Assembly (NCBI RefSeq): GCF_032118995.1
Contig: NC_092669.1
Span: 11,022,335 to 11,086,334 of the forward strand
DNA from: Asterias amurensis
Taxonomy: Eukaryota; Echinodermata; Asteroidea; Forcipulatida; Asteriidae
Reading direction: 5' to 3'
DNA length: 64,000 nucleotides
Each line of letters starts with the position of its first letter. Position 1 is the first letter of the stretch. Made by a program: the position numbers and the translations under genes. The notes below the pieces were generated by a model. It was not told the DNA's origin, did not search any database, and saw nothing but the letters and a program-made list of their open reading frames with translations. This document shows, one piece after another, positions 1 to 11,190 of this stretch.

Positions 1-104
1 ACTCGCAGCATCGCATTGTGTTTATTTACCACACAGAGTCTGGACTTTTCTGCAGGCACAAAGTGTATACAAGTCAGCGAAAGAAAACGCCAAATCTGAA
101 TCTT

Positions 105-300
105 TTTAAAAGATTTGGGGTTGAGCTAAGACAAATTGACTAGAACAGGATTTGAACCCACCAACTCCGGAATAATGTACCAGTGCTCTACCAACTGAGC
201 TATCTGGCGATCTCCTTATTTTGCCAATATCTTTGTACCGAGTATGCCAGTCAGAAGTTGTACAACCGTTAACTGCGGTGTAGCCAGGGATCACGCCCTG
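105..300 (-). repeat. tRNA-derived SINE fragment
   Basis: Read on the minus strand, a tRNA-like head begins near 210 with an A-box-like TAGCTCAGTTGGTAGAGC and a B-box-like GGTTCAAATCC about 45 bases later. It is followed by a short tail reading ACAAATTGACTAGAACAG-like sequence on the other strand. The cloverleaf is not well formed and the copy runs on past the tRNA end, so it is a SINE rather than a tRNA gene. A second copy of the same family lies at 7485-7640. Confidence 0.7.
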
Positions 301-889
301 AGTTTGTGTAATACTCTTTGGTTTATTAATCTTTTTAAGAGGGCAGAGATAAAATTGTCACAAACTTTTATAAATTCTGGTGTCATTTTTACAACACTTG
401 ACTTTTAGCGAACATTAAAGTCGAAATAATACTTCAATTTTAAACAACAATTAAATATCTTTACCTGCCAGTAAATGCTTTGAGGACGTAACTCTGTGTT
501 AAAAACAGGATGAACCATCTCTGCCCTTACAGGTACCCTTTTACTCCTGGGTGGAGAGAAGCAATTATGGATATGTGTCTCACTCAAGGAAAGAAGTATC
601 TTTATCGCTATTTAAATCTACAAATTTTTGCACCTCACTCGTCCCTGAAACACCAAGGTCAGCTTTAAGAGTCCAAATTATTCCTAAATTTGCCTTGCGA
701 TAATAACAAAAATACACAGTTTGTATATAGCGCCCTCTGGTGCTTTAGAATGTTTACTGTGTTTTTTTAGCACAGGGCTCAATTTCATGAAGCTGCTGAA
801 GCACAGCGTAGCTAAGCACAACAAAATGAAAGCTACCAGCCCAATTCTACCCTGCTGCAAATTTAACATCCAGAAAATATTGCTTAAAG
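301..889. other. AT-rich stretch, nothing recognised
   Basis: Non-coding sequence with no splice-bounded exon, known repeat or RNA gene that I can support. Opposed short open frames at about 690-900 overlap each other and have no family resemblance. Confidence 0.5.
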
Positions 890-1258
890 GCAGTGGACAC
901 TATTGGTGATTACTCAAAATAATTATTAGCATAAAACCTTTCTTGGTAACGAGTAATGGGGAGAGGTTGGTGGTATAAAACATTGTGAGAAACAGCTCCC
1001 TCTGAAGTGCCATATAGTATTCGAGAAAGAAGTAATTTTCCACGAATTTGATTTCGAGACCTCAAGTTTAGAATCTTAGGTCTCAAAATCAACCATCTAT
1101 TCACACACAACTGCGTGTGACAAGGGTGTTTTTGCTTTTCATTATTATCTCGCAAGTCCGATGACCGATTGAGCTCAAATTTCACAGGTTAGTTATTTTA
1201 TGCATATGTTGAGATACACCATACTGGTCTTTGACAATTACCAATAGTGTCCACTGCA
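890..1258 (-). mobile_element. MITE family 1 (GGCAGTGGACACTATTGG ends)
   Basis: A ~370 bp inverted-repeat element flanked by AAAGGCAGTGGACACTATTGG and the inverted GTGTCCACTGC. The middle holds a palindrome of the form GATTTCGAGACCT...AGGTCTCGAAATC. This family has at least 15 copies in the window in both directions. Ends begin at TTAA-like positions, as in piggyBac-type MITEs. It has no coding capacity. Confidence 0.8.
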
Positions 1259-2155
1259 TTTTAGCTAAAAGAGAGCTTGGCAGAGCTAGGTAGTGATTAT
1301 CAAATTTGTTGAGCGAATAACAAGGGAATCATTTTTGAAGTATGATTGTCATTTAACTGTGGCTGGTAACTTGGTTATAATTCTCTTCATATGCTTATTT
1401 TCAAGAAAATGTTTGGTTCATTTTTAATCATTGTGGTCGATTACTTAATGTTGATTCTGGAGGACTAGATTTAAATGCTACTCCTTTTTGTAATGAACTA
1501 TTTTATTCAAAATTTGTAATAAATTACAATATTTAATATGAGTCAATTGATATTTTGGTTTAAAACTGTTTTCATTATGTGTCATTATACTCCAAGAAAG
1601 TTACAATATTTTCATAAAGCAACCGACTTAACCCACACCCCTCTTTCTTAATTAAAAAAGAAAATTGTTGTCACCATCATAATCACCATTATAATCTTGG
1701 AAACTTCGTCCAAGACCCCTCTCTAGTTAAAAATAAAAATTTGCAATTTCATAACACCCCAGGGTTTTTTTTTTGTGGGGGGGACTCTTTAGGTGTGCTT
1801 TTCACTCTTTGTAACCAACTCCTAATTATTGTTTTATTTTCTCGTTAGGACAGTTTACTGAAATGCATCTTGTTTATGTGATTTGTCTAGAAACAAAACC
1901 TCGAAATTGAGGCGTAAAAGTTGATCTTTTTAACAGAAAATATTCCTAAATTAATCGTCTTTTAACTTTTTTTCAACAACGAGGGCGCTGTCTTCAATTT
2001 ATCTAATTATTTTTTTCAACCAAGAGGGCGCTGTCGTTAATTTATCGTATTAATTATTTTCTCCCCTAGAGGGCGCTATACTCAACAATAATTTTCCAAC
2101 AAAGAGGGCGCTGTGTTCATTTAATGTGCTTTTTGTGTACAATCGGTGTTCCTCG
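1259..2155. repeat. AT-rich flank with four GAGGGCGCT repeats
   Basis: Mostly AT-rich unique sequence. At 1980-2115 a ~40 bp unit, T-rich then AGAGGGCGCTGT, is repeated four times at spacings of about 43, 44 and 37 bases, ending ~50 bases before the ATG at 2162. It may be a small tandem repeat or a cluster of binding sites in a promoter. Nothing else is recognised. Confidence 0.5.
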
Positions 2156-2161
2156 CTCGCA

Positions 2162-2215
2162 ATGTCGTCTGCTCACGATGGGATTATAAATCAACAACTT
2201 CGTCATAAAAAAATG
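2162..2215 (+). CDS. Possible 5' coding exon, unknown protein
   Basis: An ATG in a fair context opens an 18-codon frame, MSSAHDGIINQQLRHKKM, ending exactly at a consensus donor (ATG|GTAAGC). I do not recognise the peptide. The next plausible acceptor, CTCTCTGTAG at 3593, gives a stop after seven more codons; another acceptor lies before 5962 (TTTACAG), followed by a segment ending at ATTAAG|GTAGGT near 6117. This could be the start of a real gene whose other exons I cannot connect, a short peptide, or a non-coding RNA with a fortuitous ATG. Confidence 0.25.
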
Positions 2216-2459
2216 GTAAGCAAGGATTTCTTTGCTTGGTTTGTCGATTAGTTAGTTTAAACATAGGTTGTAGACCACTTAGGTGTTGATCTAGATCTCG
2301 TGGGCACAGTTTTAGTACTTGTATTTTACATTTAAAATCTCCCTGTTTTGTTGTTATTGGACTGGTTGTTGCCGTTTGCGTTGATCATGATTGTTTATTG
2401 ATTGAATTTTCAATCTCATGACTTTTTGGGTCGATTGGATTGTATGAAGTTCATCTTAT

Positions 2460-3460
2460 ATTCACCCTAAGAAGTGCAGACACACACTAGGTGCGGATCA
2501 GATGCATTGCCAGCTAAACCAGGGCAAACCCTTGTCCTTACAATACAATACTCATCATAGTGCTACTGCCAAGGCTAGCTAGAGTCAAGACAGTTAAATG
2601 CTGCAGGCTCCTGGGGTCCTTTAGTAGAGTTAGACTTTACCCAGTTACTGGGTCTAGCACAACTGTAACTCCACAGCTCCTCAGTGACAGTCTCACTACT
2701 CAGGTTGTATTCAAATTGGTGGCTATGGCGTACTCCTAGAGAACTATTTCGGTTTCGTCCGCTATCGTGTTATGGGAGACGATAGCAGACGAAACTGAAA
2801 TAGTTCTAGCTGTGGCTAATGGCTAAAGCTGTTAATTAAACTAAGGGTGTTGCTTAGGTCAGGATGTCCTTGTAATCAGTCAGTAGACGATTAATAACAA
2901 CACTAGGCCTACCTACAATGTCCTAGACTCCTAGAACTATGGAGTATGAGGTTTGTTCTGCTATCATCTCTGAGTCCATGTAGAGACAATAGCGGAACGA
3001 ACCTCATACTTCTAGGAGTAGCAACACCCATGAACAACTCTCACTCTATGGGTCGGATGTATCCGAATTGGCGGCTATACGACTACAGCTGTATCACATG
3101 TTCATGATTGTTACTGAATTCAAAAGGTGTTGCTAAGTAAAGAATGTCTATACTCCAATGCTCGATGAGGCGGGTCCAGCCATGTCCGCCAATGTGGACA
3201 TGGCCTAACTCTCAGCCAATGCTGACCTCAGCGAGGGCGCTGTTTTACCTTATAAAGTCACATGTATGCCCGGATATGATAAAGTGCAAAAGTGGAACTG
3301 TGTACAACATGCTTTCTTAGAATGTAATTTTCTTGTAAGAATTGGCGGCTACAACTAGGGCTACGAGTGTCGCTAAGGGTATTGAGAACATCAACGCACG
3401 ATGATGCGCAAATCCAGATGTACTGTAGCCGCTTATTCAGAGAATTGTCTTAATTCAATA
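2460..3460. repeat. Diverged repeat block with two long hairpins
   Basis: The phrases AATTGGCGGCTA and GGTGTTGCTAAG recur near 2713, 2845, 3068, 3126, 3341 and 3370, suggesting old tandem units of roughly 300 bp. Two imperfect hairpins lie inside, at 2735-2808 and 2929-3019, with arms of about 30-38 bases and short loops. No coding exon is visible. Confidence 0.55.
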
Positions 3461-3689
3461 AAATTTATATTTTGAAAAGCTAGATGTTTAGAAAAAAAAG
3501 GTAACTTAAGATCAGAGGCTGACAAACAATTTCACGCTTTTTGGCGAAAGACATCTTCCTAATTTTTCACCTTTTTTTGTTTCTCTCTGTAGGACTCCTG
3601 GACATCATTTTTCTGAAATGAACTCAAAAGTAAAAGTTCAGACATCACTGAAGTCAGGACTACATGTAGGACAGTTTCAACCTTTTATT

Positions 3690-5275
3690 TTATACTGGTG
3701 AGTTCCAACTCAAGATATTTTGTCTGATTTTTTTCTTGCAATGTTGCTCATTGTCCCGTACCCCTCCCCTGCCAACCTCCCCTTCAACTGTATAAGCCTT
3801 TGCGTACAATGCATCCCAGCCTCCCCCTTTTCTATTTGACTTGAACCGCCCCCAAGATGTTAGGCTTGTACTTCCATCCCAACCTCCCCCTTTATTTTTC
3901 AATCTGGAACAGCCCCCAAGATGTTCCCGTGCTATTAGCCTCGTACAACCCATCCCATTCTCCCCTTTTCTTTCCATCTTGAACCGCCCCCAAGATACCT
4001 CTTCTACTATTAGCCTTGTACTTCCATCCCAACCTCCCCCTTTTCTTTCCATCTTGAACCGCCCCAAGATATACCCCATCAACTACTACTGTATAAGGCC
4101 AAATAAAAAATAAAACATGTTTTGCGTCCTGCCTTTTAAAAAAAAAGGAAGGACCTTCTTTTTTTAATAAATGGCCCCCCTGCACCTTTTAAAAGACAAA
4201 CAACTTGGATCATAAAATGCATTACTTTTTTTCCTTAAAAAACCCTCAAACAAAACCAAAAAAGGACGCAGCCTCTAAAAAAGTAAATGGGTAGGGATGC
4301 TTTTCTAAACATGTTTTTTTTTTTTACTTAGCCTTGTACAATCCATCCCAACCTCCCCCTTTTCTTTCCATCTTGAACCGCCCCAAGATATACCCCTTCT
4401 ACTATTAGCCTTGTACTTCCATCCCAACCTCCCCCTTTTTTTTCCATCTTGAACCGCCCCCAAGTATACCCCATCAACTACTTCTGTATAAGGCTAAATA
4501 AAAAATAAAACATGTTTTGCGTCCTGCCTTTTTGAAAAAAGGAAGGACCTTCTTTTTTAATAAATGCCCCCCTGCACCTTTTAAAAGACAAACAACTTGG
4601 ATCATAAAATGCATTACTTTTTTTCCTTAAAAAACCCTCAAACAAAACCAAAAAAGGACGCAGCCTCTAAAAAAGTAAATGGGTAGGGATGCTTTTCTAA
4701 ACATGTTTTTTTTTTTACTTAGCCTTGTACAATCCATCCCAACCTCCCCCTTTTCTTTCCATCTTGAACCGCCCCAAGATATACCCCTTCGACTATTAGC
4801 CTTGTACTTCCATCCCAACCTCCCCCTTTTTTTCCCATCTTGAACTGCCCCCAAGTATACCCCATCAACTACTTCTGTATAAGGCTAAATAAAAAATAAA
4901 ACATGTTTTGCGTCCTGCCTTTTTGAAAAAAGGAAGGACCTTCTTTTTTAATAAATGCCCCCCTGCACCTTTTAAAAGACAAACAACTTGGATCATAAAA
5001 TGCATTACTTTTTTTCCTTAAAAAAACCCTCAAACAAAACCAAAAAAGGACGCAGCCTCTAAAAAAGTAAATGGGTAGGGATGCTTTTCTAAACATGTTT
5101 TTTTTTTTTACTTAGCCTTGTACAATCCATCCCAACCTCCCCCTTTTCTTTCCATCTTGAACCGCCCCAAGATATACCCCTTCTACTATTAGCCTTGTAC
5201 TTCCATCCCAACCTCCCCTTTTCTTTCCATCTTGAATCGCTCCCAAGAAGATGTACCCCATTCAATTACCAGCCT
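3690..5275. repeat. Compound tandem array, ~393 bp period
   Basis: Pyrimidine-rich short units of about 60 bases (CCATCCCAACCTCCCCCTTT, then CATCTTGAACCGCCCC and AAGATATACCCC) are embedded in a larger unit repeated three times. The phrase AAAACATGTTTTGCGTCCTG occurs at about 4113, 4507 and 4900, giving a period near 393. Open frames read here only reflect the repeat and are not genes. Confidence 0.85.
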
Positions 5276-5461
5276 GGATGCCTATCAGTTCCACTAATTA
5301 ATTGACAAAAGAAACAAATGAATATAATGTAACTCAGTTAGGTTTCTTCATAAATTCCATTTGAGTTTTATTTATTTACTTCAATAATCAAAAGTGCAAC
5401 TGTCACAAAAGCAAAAACTTTAATCAAACAAATTTAAAAAGTACAAAAGTAAACACTTTAC

Positions 5462-5740
5462 TTCAAGGGCATGGACACTATTGGTCATTTTTCAAAATGT
5501 TGTTTATAAATACTTACTTGGTAACGAGCAACAGAGAGCTATAACTTGGTAACGAGCAACAGAGAGCTATTGCATAGCTCTGCATTGCTTGTTACCAAGT
5601 AAGTATATTGATAATATAAAACATTGTGAGAAATGGCGCCCTCTGAAGTATACATAGTTTGATCCAAAATTTTCACAGGTTTGTTAATTTATGCATTATG
5701 TTGAGATACACCAAGTGAGAATACTGGCCTTTAAGAGACA
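5462..5740 (-). mobile_element. MITE family 1, rearranged copy
   Basis: Both ends of family 1 are present (GGCATGGACACTATTGG at the left, TTTAAGAGACATTG at the right). The interior is shortened and contains a local direct repeat of ACTTGGTAACGAGCAACAG plus an inverted GCTTGTTACCAAGTAAG, so it can fold at 5515-5605. Confidence 0.6.
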
Positions 5741-6994
5741 TTGAAAATTTTAAACAATTCTACTACAGAGACTATTGGTTGAAATTCAACTGCTCACTAA
5801 TGGGATAGGAAATTGTTTATAAAATTGCTGACTTTTGATAGTTTAAATAGGCACACTATTGTTTGATACTAAGGTTAAAATTAAATACAGACTGTCACAT
5901 TTGATCAATGGCTCTTTTAATTCAAACAATTCTTTATTCTTTGATTTCTGATCTGTTTACAGGTTCATTAAGATGATGAGGAGCAACAGTTTCCTCACAA
6001 GAGATGCATCAGGGCTTTGATGAGAACACTTGGCTTGTAGCTTCATCGTGACTTCAAACACTTTATCATCTCTCTACTACCTCAACTCTGTAAACTATTC
6101 AATACTAGGATATTAAGGTAGGTTTTTTTGTTTTGTTTCAAGAGTTGTAAAAAGGTCTGTTTACAAATAAACACTTTGACAAAGCTGCACTTTGACTTCA
6201 TCATCAAGATACTTAAAGGGCCTGTCAGTCACACTAAATCAATTTATTGGCAACTTTGAGCAACTGCTGCAGTACACACAAACAAAAACACTTTGATATC
6301 AAAGTGCTTTTTCAAACATGGTCTCACTATTCCCCCAATAAGTAAACATTCAGAAAGCAATGTTTCTTCTTCTTGGGTATTTTATTTTAAAGTGGTTGGC
6401 AATAAATTGCCTCGTGGGACATGGACCTTTTGCACTTATTGTAGTCCAGTCCCCGGGGAAAGCCAGGGATGTACAAAAAACAAGTCCCCTTGCCCGGCAT
6501 GGCAGTAGGGGGGCATGGCAGTAGGGGGGCATGGCTTGGACTATCACCCAGGGCCAGTTTTACTTTTTCCGATCCCTGGCCATGTTCTCTGCTAGTCCCG
6601 AGTCCCCCTACAAGACTCAAACACACTTCCTCTGAAATTTTTTTACAATCAAATAAAGTGTGCAAAAAAGCAATGCAGTTATATTGATGAAGTCTTACAT
6701 TTTGTAAACAGACCTTTACTAATAATCAGTCCTTTGTTGCGACTGTTGATGTAATAAGGTACATATCGATTGGTGCTGGCAGAAGAATATTTAAAGTTAC
6801 TTTTAAATGCCATTTTGCTGGCAAAGCTTATAGTACAACAATCAACTCATCAGCAGAAAGCACACAATGAATTGCAATGGCCACATTTGTTAAAGGCTAC
6901 TAATGCTAAGCTGCAATATAAATGTGTTGATGGAATTACACTACCTCAGTCATGTGTCTTTTAATAATCCATTCTCTTGGAGAGTGTAACTTTC
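5741..6994. other. Unassigned intergenic sequence
   Basis: Contains the exon-like segment 5962-6117 (acceptor TTTACAG, donor GTAGGT) with no clear frame, and at 6450-6620 a G-rich tract with a direct repeat of CATGGCAGTAGGGGGG. Open frames on both strands of 6290-6690 overlap one another and resemble nothing I know. Confidence 0.4.
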
Positions 6995-7128
6995 CTACAA
7001 GGACCAATCAATATTTGGGTTCGTCAAACTCTCCAGCTCAGCTTTTTCATAGCGGTGCCAAGTAAAGTTAATTGCCGAGGAGTTTCTGCCTGGAGTACTT
7101 CTCCTGAAGTCCTTCTGCCAGCACACAT
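6995..7128 (-). CDS. Terminal coding exon, unidentified protein
   Basis: On the minus strand a good acceptor (pyrimidine-rich tract then TTTTATAG) precedes 134 bases that stay open for 43 codons and end in TAG. The peptide has an ordinary protein composition: it begins VCWQKDFRRSTPGRNSS, runs through INFTWHRYEKAELESL and ends TNPNIDWSL. The acceptor phase is 1. I do not recognise the family and found no upstream exon with a matching donor between 7.1 and 13 kb, where repeats dominate. It may be the last exon of a gene with long introns, or a lone relic. Confidence 0.35.
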
Positions 7129-7484
7129 CTATAAAATAATAGAAAGACAATTAATCAGTACTTGCATACAATCATGAATCTATGTGATGCTTAAGTGGCT
7201 CACAGGTATGGGTGTGTGAAGTAGCTTTGTCAAAGATCACATCAAGTTTGTCTAGTTTAGATTAACACACCAACCCAGCTCAATCATTAAAATGTTCAAC
7301 AAATTAAATTCAGTTCTAAGATTTTGTACTATTCATCATACTTTCATTTCAACGGCACTTCTAGGAAGAAAAGGTTGAATGTGAGGAACAATGGTATCAA
7401 TTGGTGGTATTAAAATTGTGATTTTAGATTCTATCAAGTAGTAAACCACAAGGTGGACGGGCAGTGTAAATAATTGTAAATAAT

Positions 7485-7640
7485 TTTGGGTTGAGCAAAA
7501 AGACGAACTGACTAGAGCAGGGTTTGAACCAAGTACCTACGGATTGAATTATGCCTGCGCACAACTGAGCTATGCAGGCCTATTTTGGTGGTCTCCCTAT
7601 TTTGTCAATAAATATGTTTGCTTGGGGTGTCAGTTCTTGT
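7485..7640 (-). repeat. tRNA-derived SINE fragment
   Basis: Minus-strand tRNA-like head with a degenerate A box (ATAGCTCAGTTGTG) and B box (GGTTCAAACCC), followed by the same tail seen at 105-300 (CTAGTCAGTTCGTC). Same family as that copy. Confidence 0.6.
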
Positions 7641-8020
7641 TTCAACCCGAAATTATTTCAAATTATCACCAGTAAGCATACGGGATATCCTATCTGCATT
7701 GCCTATTCTGTAACTTAGTATAAGCAGAGACTGTGAATGTATTACTTAGTAATCGTATTTTAACTTTTAAACTGATTGATCACCAATGTCAAGTTGTTGT
7801 AACAACACTGGTTCTTTCCAGAACAAACTTGTTTTGGGCAATTCATTCACATCCTCCTGTTTCAGTAAACACATCAAACAACCGTGCTTGAATTTGAATG
7901 ACCTAAAAATGCTTTAATATCGAGCTTATATTGATTGCGACAATCAATACACAAGCAAGAATGATCTACATGTATAACACGTGAACTTTCAAATTAAAAT
8001 GCATCAGTTTTTGTTGTACG
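7641..8020. other. Intergenic, nothing recognised
   Basis: AT-rich unique sequence without splice-bounded exons or a repeat family I can name. Confidence 0.4.
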
Positions 8021-8024
8021 GTGT

Positions 8025-8335
8025 TGACACATTGTATCCGAGCGGATAAGAACACCGGACTCAAGCTCTGTCGCTGTTTCTGTTCAGCAGAGTGTGGGTT
8101 CGAGTCCCGGTGGAGACACTTGTGTTCTAAAGCAAGACACTTAACCAATATTGATCTGTAGCCAAATGGATAAGAACACCGAACTCAAGCTTTGTTGCTA
8201 TTTCTATTTAGCAGTATGTGGTTCGAGTCCCGGTCAAGACACTTGTGTTCTAAAGCAAGACACTTAACCATTATTGATACGTATCCAAATGGATAAGAAC
8301 ACCGGACTCGAGCTCTGTCGCTGTTTCTATTGCCC
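8025..8335 (+). repeat. SINE with three tandem tRNA-like heads
   Basis: Three successive head units start near 8030, 8155 and 8283, each reading CCNNNNGGATAAGAACACCG then, ~50 bases on, a B-box-like GGTTCGAGTCCCGGT (lost in the third). Two units continue into CACTTGTGTTCTAAAGCAAG, the start of the SINE body. The third is cut off by the 8335 repeat. Heads resemble a serine or leucine tRNA with a long variable arm. Confidence 0.7.
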
Positions 8336-8725
8336 CAAGATGGTGTAACTATAAAATGATATCTTTGACCCCACTTGCCACCCCCCCCCCTCCCTCCCCC
8401 ATCTCTGGTTACTCCACAAACGTTGTAAACAACTTGGCTGCTTAATATTGTTATGAATCTTGTAAATTACTCACAGATAGAAATCCTTTGGTAGAGGTTT
8501 AGATGCTCAAAGATCGTGTAAAATGATGTCTTTGCCCCAAGATGGTGTAACTGTAAAATGATATCTTTGACCCCACTTGCCACCCTCCCCCCCTCCCTCC
8601 CCAATCTCTGGTTACTCCACAAACGTTGTAAACAACTTGGCTACTTAATATTGTTATGAATCTTGTAGATTACTCACAGTTAGAGATCCTTTGGTAGAGT
8701 TTTAGATGCTCAAAGATCGTGTACT
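8336..8725. repeat. Direct duplication, ~199 bp period
   Basis: The block beginning CCCCAAGATGGTGTAACT at 8334 recurs at 8533. Both copies carry a C-rich tract (CCCCCCTCCCTCCCC) then CTCTGGTTACTCCACAAACG and GTTAGAGATCCTTTGGTAGA-like sequence. Divergence is low, so the duplication is recent. Confidence 0.85.
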
Positions 8726-9520
8726 TATTGTATCTCAATTGCTTAGGACATGTTGTTTATATGGCAACCGTCAATGTCTAGTTCCCAGTCTCTGAGAAGT
8801 GGTAATACAAGTAGTGATGGGTGTCTGACTATTTTTTCATTCAATATTTATTGGGAAAATGTACGTGAATAAGTGTTCATTTCCAGAGTTTTTTCGTTGA
8901 AAATGAGTTGTTTTTGAATCGCAATGTATGTAAACTGTTTTAATTGTCTTAGAATTGGTAAAAAAAGGTACAAGAATTGGAAATGATGTACGAAAAAAAT
9001 GCGTTAGGTGTAGTAAATATATGTATTGTTATTGTAAGTTGAACTGTAAGCCTATACTATACACATTGTTAAAGCCAATTAAGATGCATTTAAAGGCCGT
9101 CTTTTGAGTTAAGTTGTACATTTTGGATGAATTTTGAAGAGGAAAAGGTTTGGATTGCTGTAATAGAACTGTGTAAGCAGTGTGAAGGTGTTTAAAAGTA
9201 TTTTGGGGACGTTTTAGTGAGGTAAATCGTACAAAAATTATGAGTTTCACGACTTTTGCACTTAGAATTTTTTTTTTTTTCACCGATTTTCACCAAAATT
9301 AACGAGCGTACGTTTCAAGCGATTTTAAGAAAATGATTTTCCAAAAATGCGTAAAAAATGTAAGTTTTTGGTAAAAAAATATTTTCTAACAACTTTTTTC
9401 ACCAAAATTAACGAGCGTGCGTTTCAGGCGATTTTAAAATTTCAATTCACCGTTAAAAAAAAAATTAACGGTGATTTTTTTTTTTTTTTTTCCAAAAAAT
9501 GAAATTTTATTGAAAAAATC
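8726..9520. other. AT-rich intergenic with small direct repeat
   Basis: No gene is seen. The phrase CACCAAAATTAACGAGCG followed by TACGTTTCA/TGCGTTTCA occurs at about 9291 and 9402, close to long T runs and TTAACGGTGAT-type inverted sequence, probably the remains of a small tandem or foldback repeat. Confidence 0.4.
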
Positions 9521-9790
9521 TTGCCTCCCTCTCCCCCTCTCTTCCCGGTGCCGCCTCCCCCTCTCTCTCTGGTCCCGGTGTCGTCCCCTCCTCGTGGTGC
9601 CGCCTCCGTGTTGCCTCCTGCTGCTGCTGCGTCTCCTGTCCGGGCGTCGGGTACCTATCATGTTCCTGTGGAAGAAACGTGGGTTATTTTCTTTATTTCG
9701 CTTACCTCATGGTCCGTGCCGGGGCTCGAACCTCTCATCTTGTCCTCGCGAAACTGTAACCTTAACCACTAGGCCACAACGATGACTGTA
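9521..9790 (-). repeat. C/T-rich tract plus tRNA-like SINE head
   Basis: 9520-9650 is a CT-rich low-complexity tract (CTCCCCCTCTC, GTGCCGCCTCC). At 9700-9783 the minus strand reads GTTGTGGCCTAGTGGTTAAG, then GAGGTTCGAGCCCCGGC, i.e. A and B boxes of a tRNA-like unit. The acceptor stem does not close properly, so I call it a SINE head and not a tRNA gene. Confidence 0.5.
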
Positions 9791-10290
9791 CAGATCATAC
9801 ATTTTTTGGAGCGATGAATATTACACAACCACGTATGTATAGCATTGCGTTATATATTTACGGGAATAAATAATTAAATAGCCCCCTCTGTTGGTCAAAA
9901 ATGTCCAGGTGTAATAAAATTGACTTTGTGTAATAAAAAAACTTGTTGCTGTTTTTAATGAAAAAAAAAAAAAAAAACGTTTGTGTCAATCAGTTATTTA
10001 GTGAGTCCAATTTAGTAATAATTTTTACCCTTTTATAGCCCAGCTATTTTAACCCACTATTTTAATATAATATTATTTAAAAACAAAGACGATTATTAAA
10101 AAAGAACACATGGCACACTTTTTTTATTAAATTCATTTCTCCACATTCTTTTATTGGAACATATATAAATAATTATATCTCTTTTTATAATAATAATAGA
10201 CAAATTTTAACACAAGTTATTGGTCAAATTAACACTCATTGACAAATAAATTCAGAGTTAAAAACTCACAAATAAGTAGTACAGTAAGAC
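9791..10290. other. AT-rich intergenic, nothing recognised
   Basis: A and T runs and short dinucleotide-like tracts only. Confidence 0.4.
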
Positions 10291-10297
10291 AATATAT

Positions 10298-10643
10298 TAA
10301 AGGGACACGTTGCCTTGGATGGGGCGAGTTGGTCTGTAAAAAGTTTTTTTAAGCGTTTGTTATGAAATGCATATATATGGTTAGAAAGATGATTTGAAGC
10401 AAAGGACAACGACCCACAAAAATATGCCGCGAAATTGCAAGGTTTTCCTTATAGGTCATAAACTAACAGAGCACGCCATTTTGTGGAGTCAAATTTTGAC
10501 TTAAAATGGCCGACCGTGTTGGTTTACATAGTAAAAGGAAAACCATGCAATTTATTCTACTTTTAAATCATCTTTCTATCATGCATTTCATAACAAACGG
10601 TTGAAAACACTTTTTACATAGCAACACAACCTGTCCCTTTAAA
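10298..10643. mobile_element. MITE family 2 (ACACGTTGCCTTGGAT), degenerate
   Basis: Starts TTAAAGGGACACGTTGCCTT and ends with the inverted CAACCTGTCCCTTTAA. Inner arms (TTGCAAGGTTTTCCTTATAG and AGGAAAACCATGCAA) are inverted around a centre near 10485. Better preserved copies lie at 53154-53504 and 57307-57697, where the TTAA target duplication can be checked. Confidence 0.75.
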
Positions 10644-10831
10644 AACACATCATTTCCCTTTAAACAAGGATGATAGCTCTATATAGAGGCCAGAGAGTTT
10701 TTTCATACATGGGTGATGAAAACTCACAATAAAGGTGAAATAAATAAAAGACCATCAATTTAGACAGATTGTTGATAATAATATTATCTATCCTCTCGGT
10801 AGAGTGTCTGCCTTTGAATCACAAGAACTTA

Positions 10832-11190
10832 AAAGATGCTATATCAGATTTTTGGCCGATTTGACCCAAAATTTTGGATTTAAAATTAAATAGGTATTTT
10901 GATGGGGGTCGAGAAATTTACAAGCTTTCATTTGAGCCATTGCTCGAAAAAGTCCGCCAATTATTAGTAGCAGTGAAATAAAGTGCTCAAAATTAGTTAT
11001 CACGTGTGCCCAATTCTCATGTGTTTAATAAGAAACGTTTTCAATTTTTGTCATGGTTGCTGACCATTAAAAGTAAAAGTTGAACTTTCTTTCGTTAGAG
11101 CGGGTGATACTCATTGAAATACCATTCACTCAAAAAAAAATCTATTTTTTTATGTTTGGGGCCAAAAATCTGACATAGCATCTTTAAATA
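10832..11190. mobile_element. MITE family 3 (AGATGCTATGTCAGATTTTT)
   Basis: Starts TTAAAAGATGCTATATCAGA and ends with the inverted TCTGACATAGCATCTTTAA, so both ends and a TTAA flank are visible. A close second copy lies at 12140-12513. No coding capacity. Confidence 0.75.

Noticed and set aside
3690-4185. Gly/Lys-rich repeating protein on the minus strand
   Set aside because: The peptide repeat follows the DNA tandem repeat exactly, and the same frame recurs in each 393 bp unit with frame slips.
9434-9785. Arg/Ser-rich or Pro/Leu-rich open frames on both strands
   Set aside because: They arise from a CT-rich low-complexity tract and a tRNA-like SINE head. No start context, splice sites or homology.
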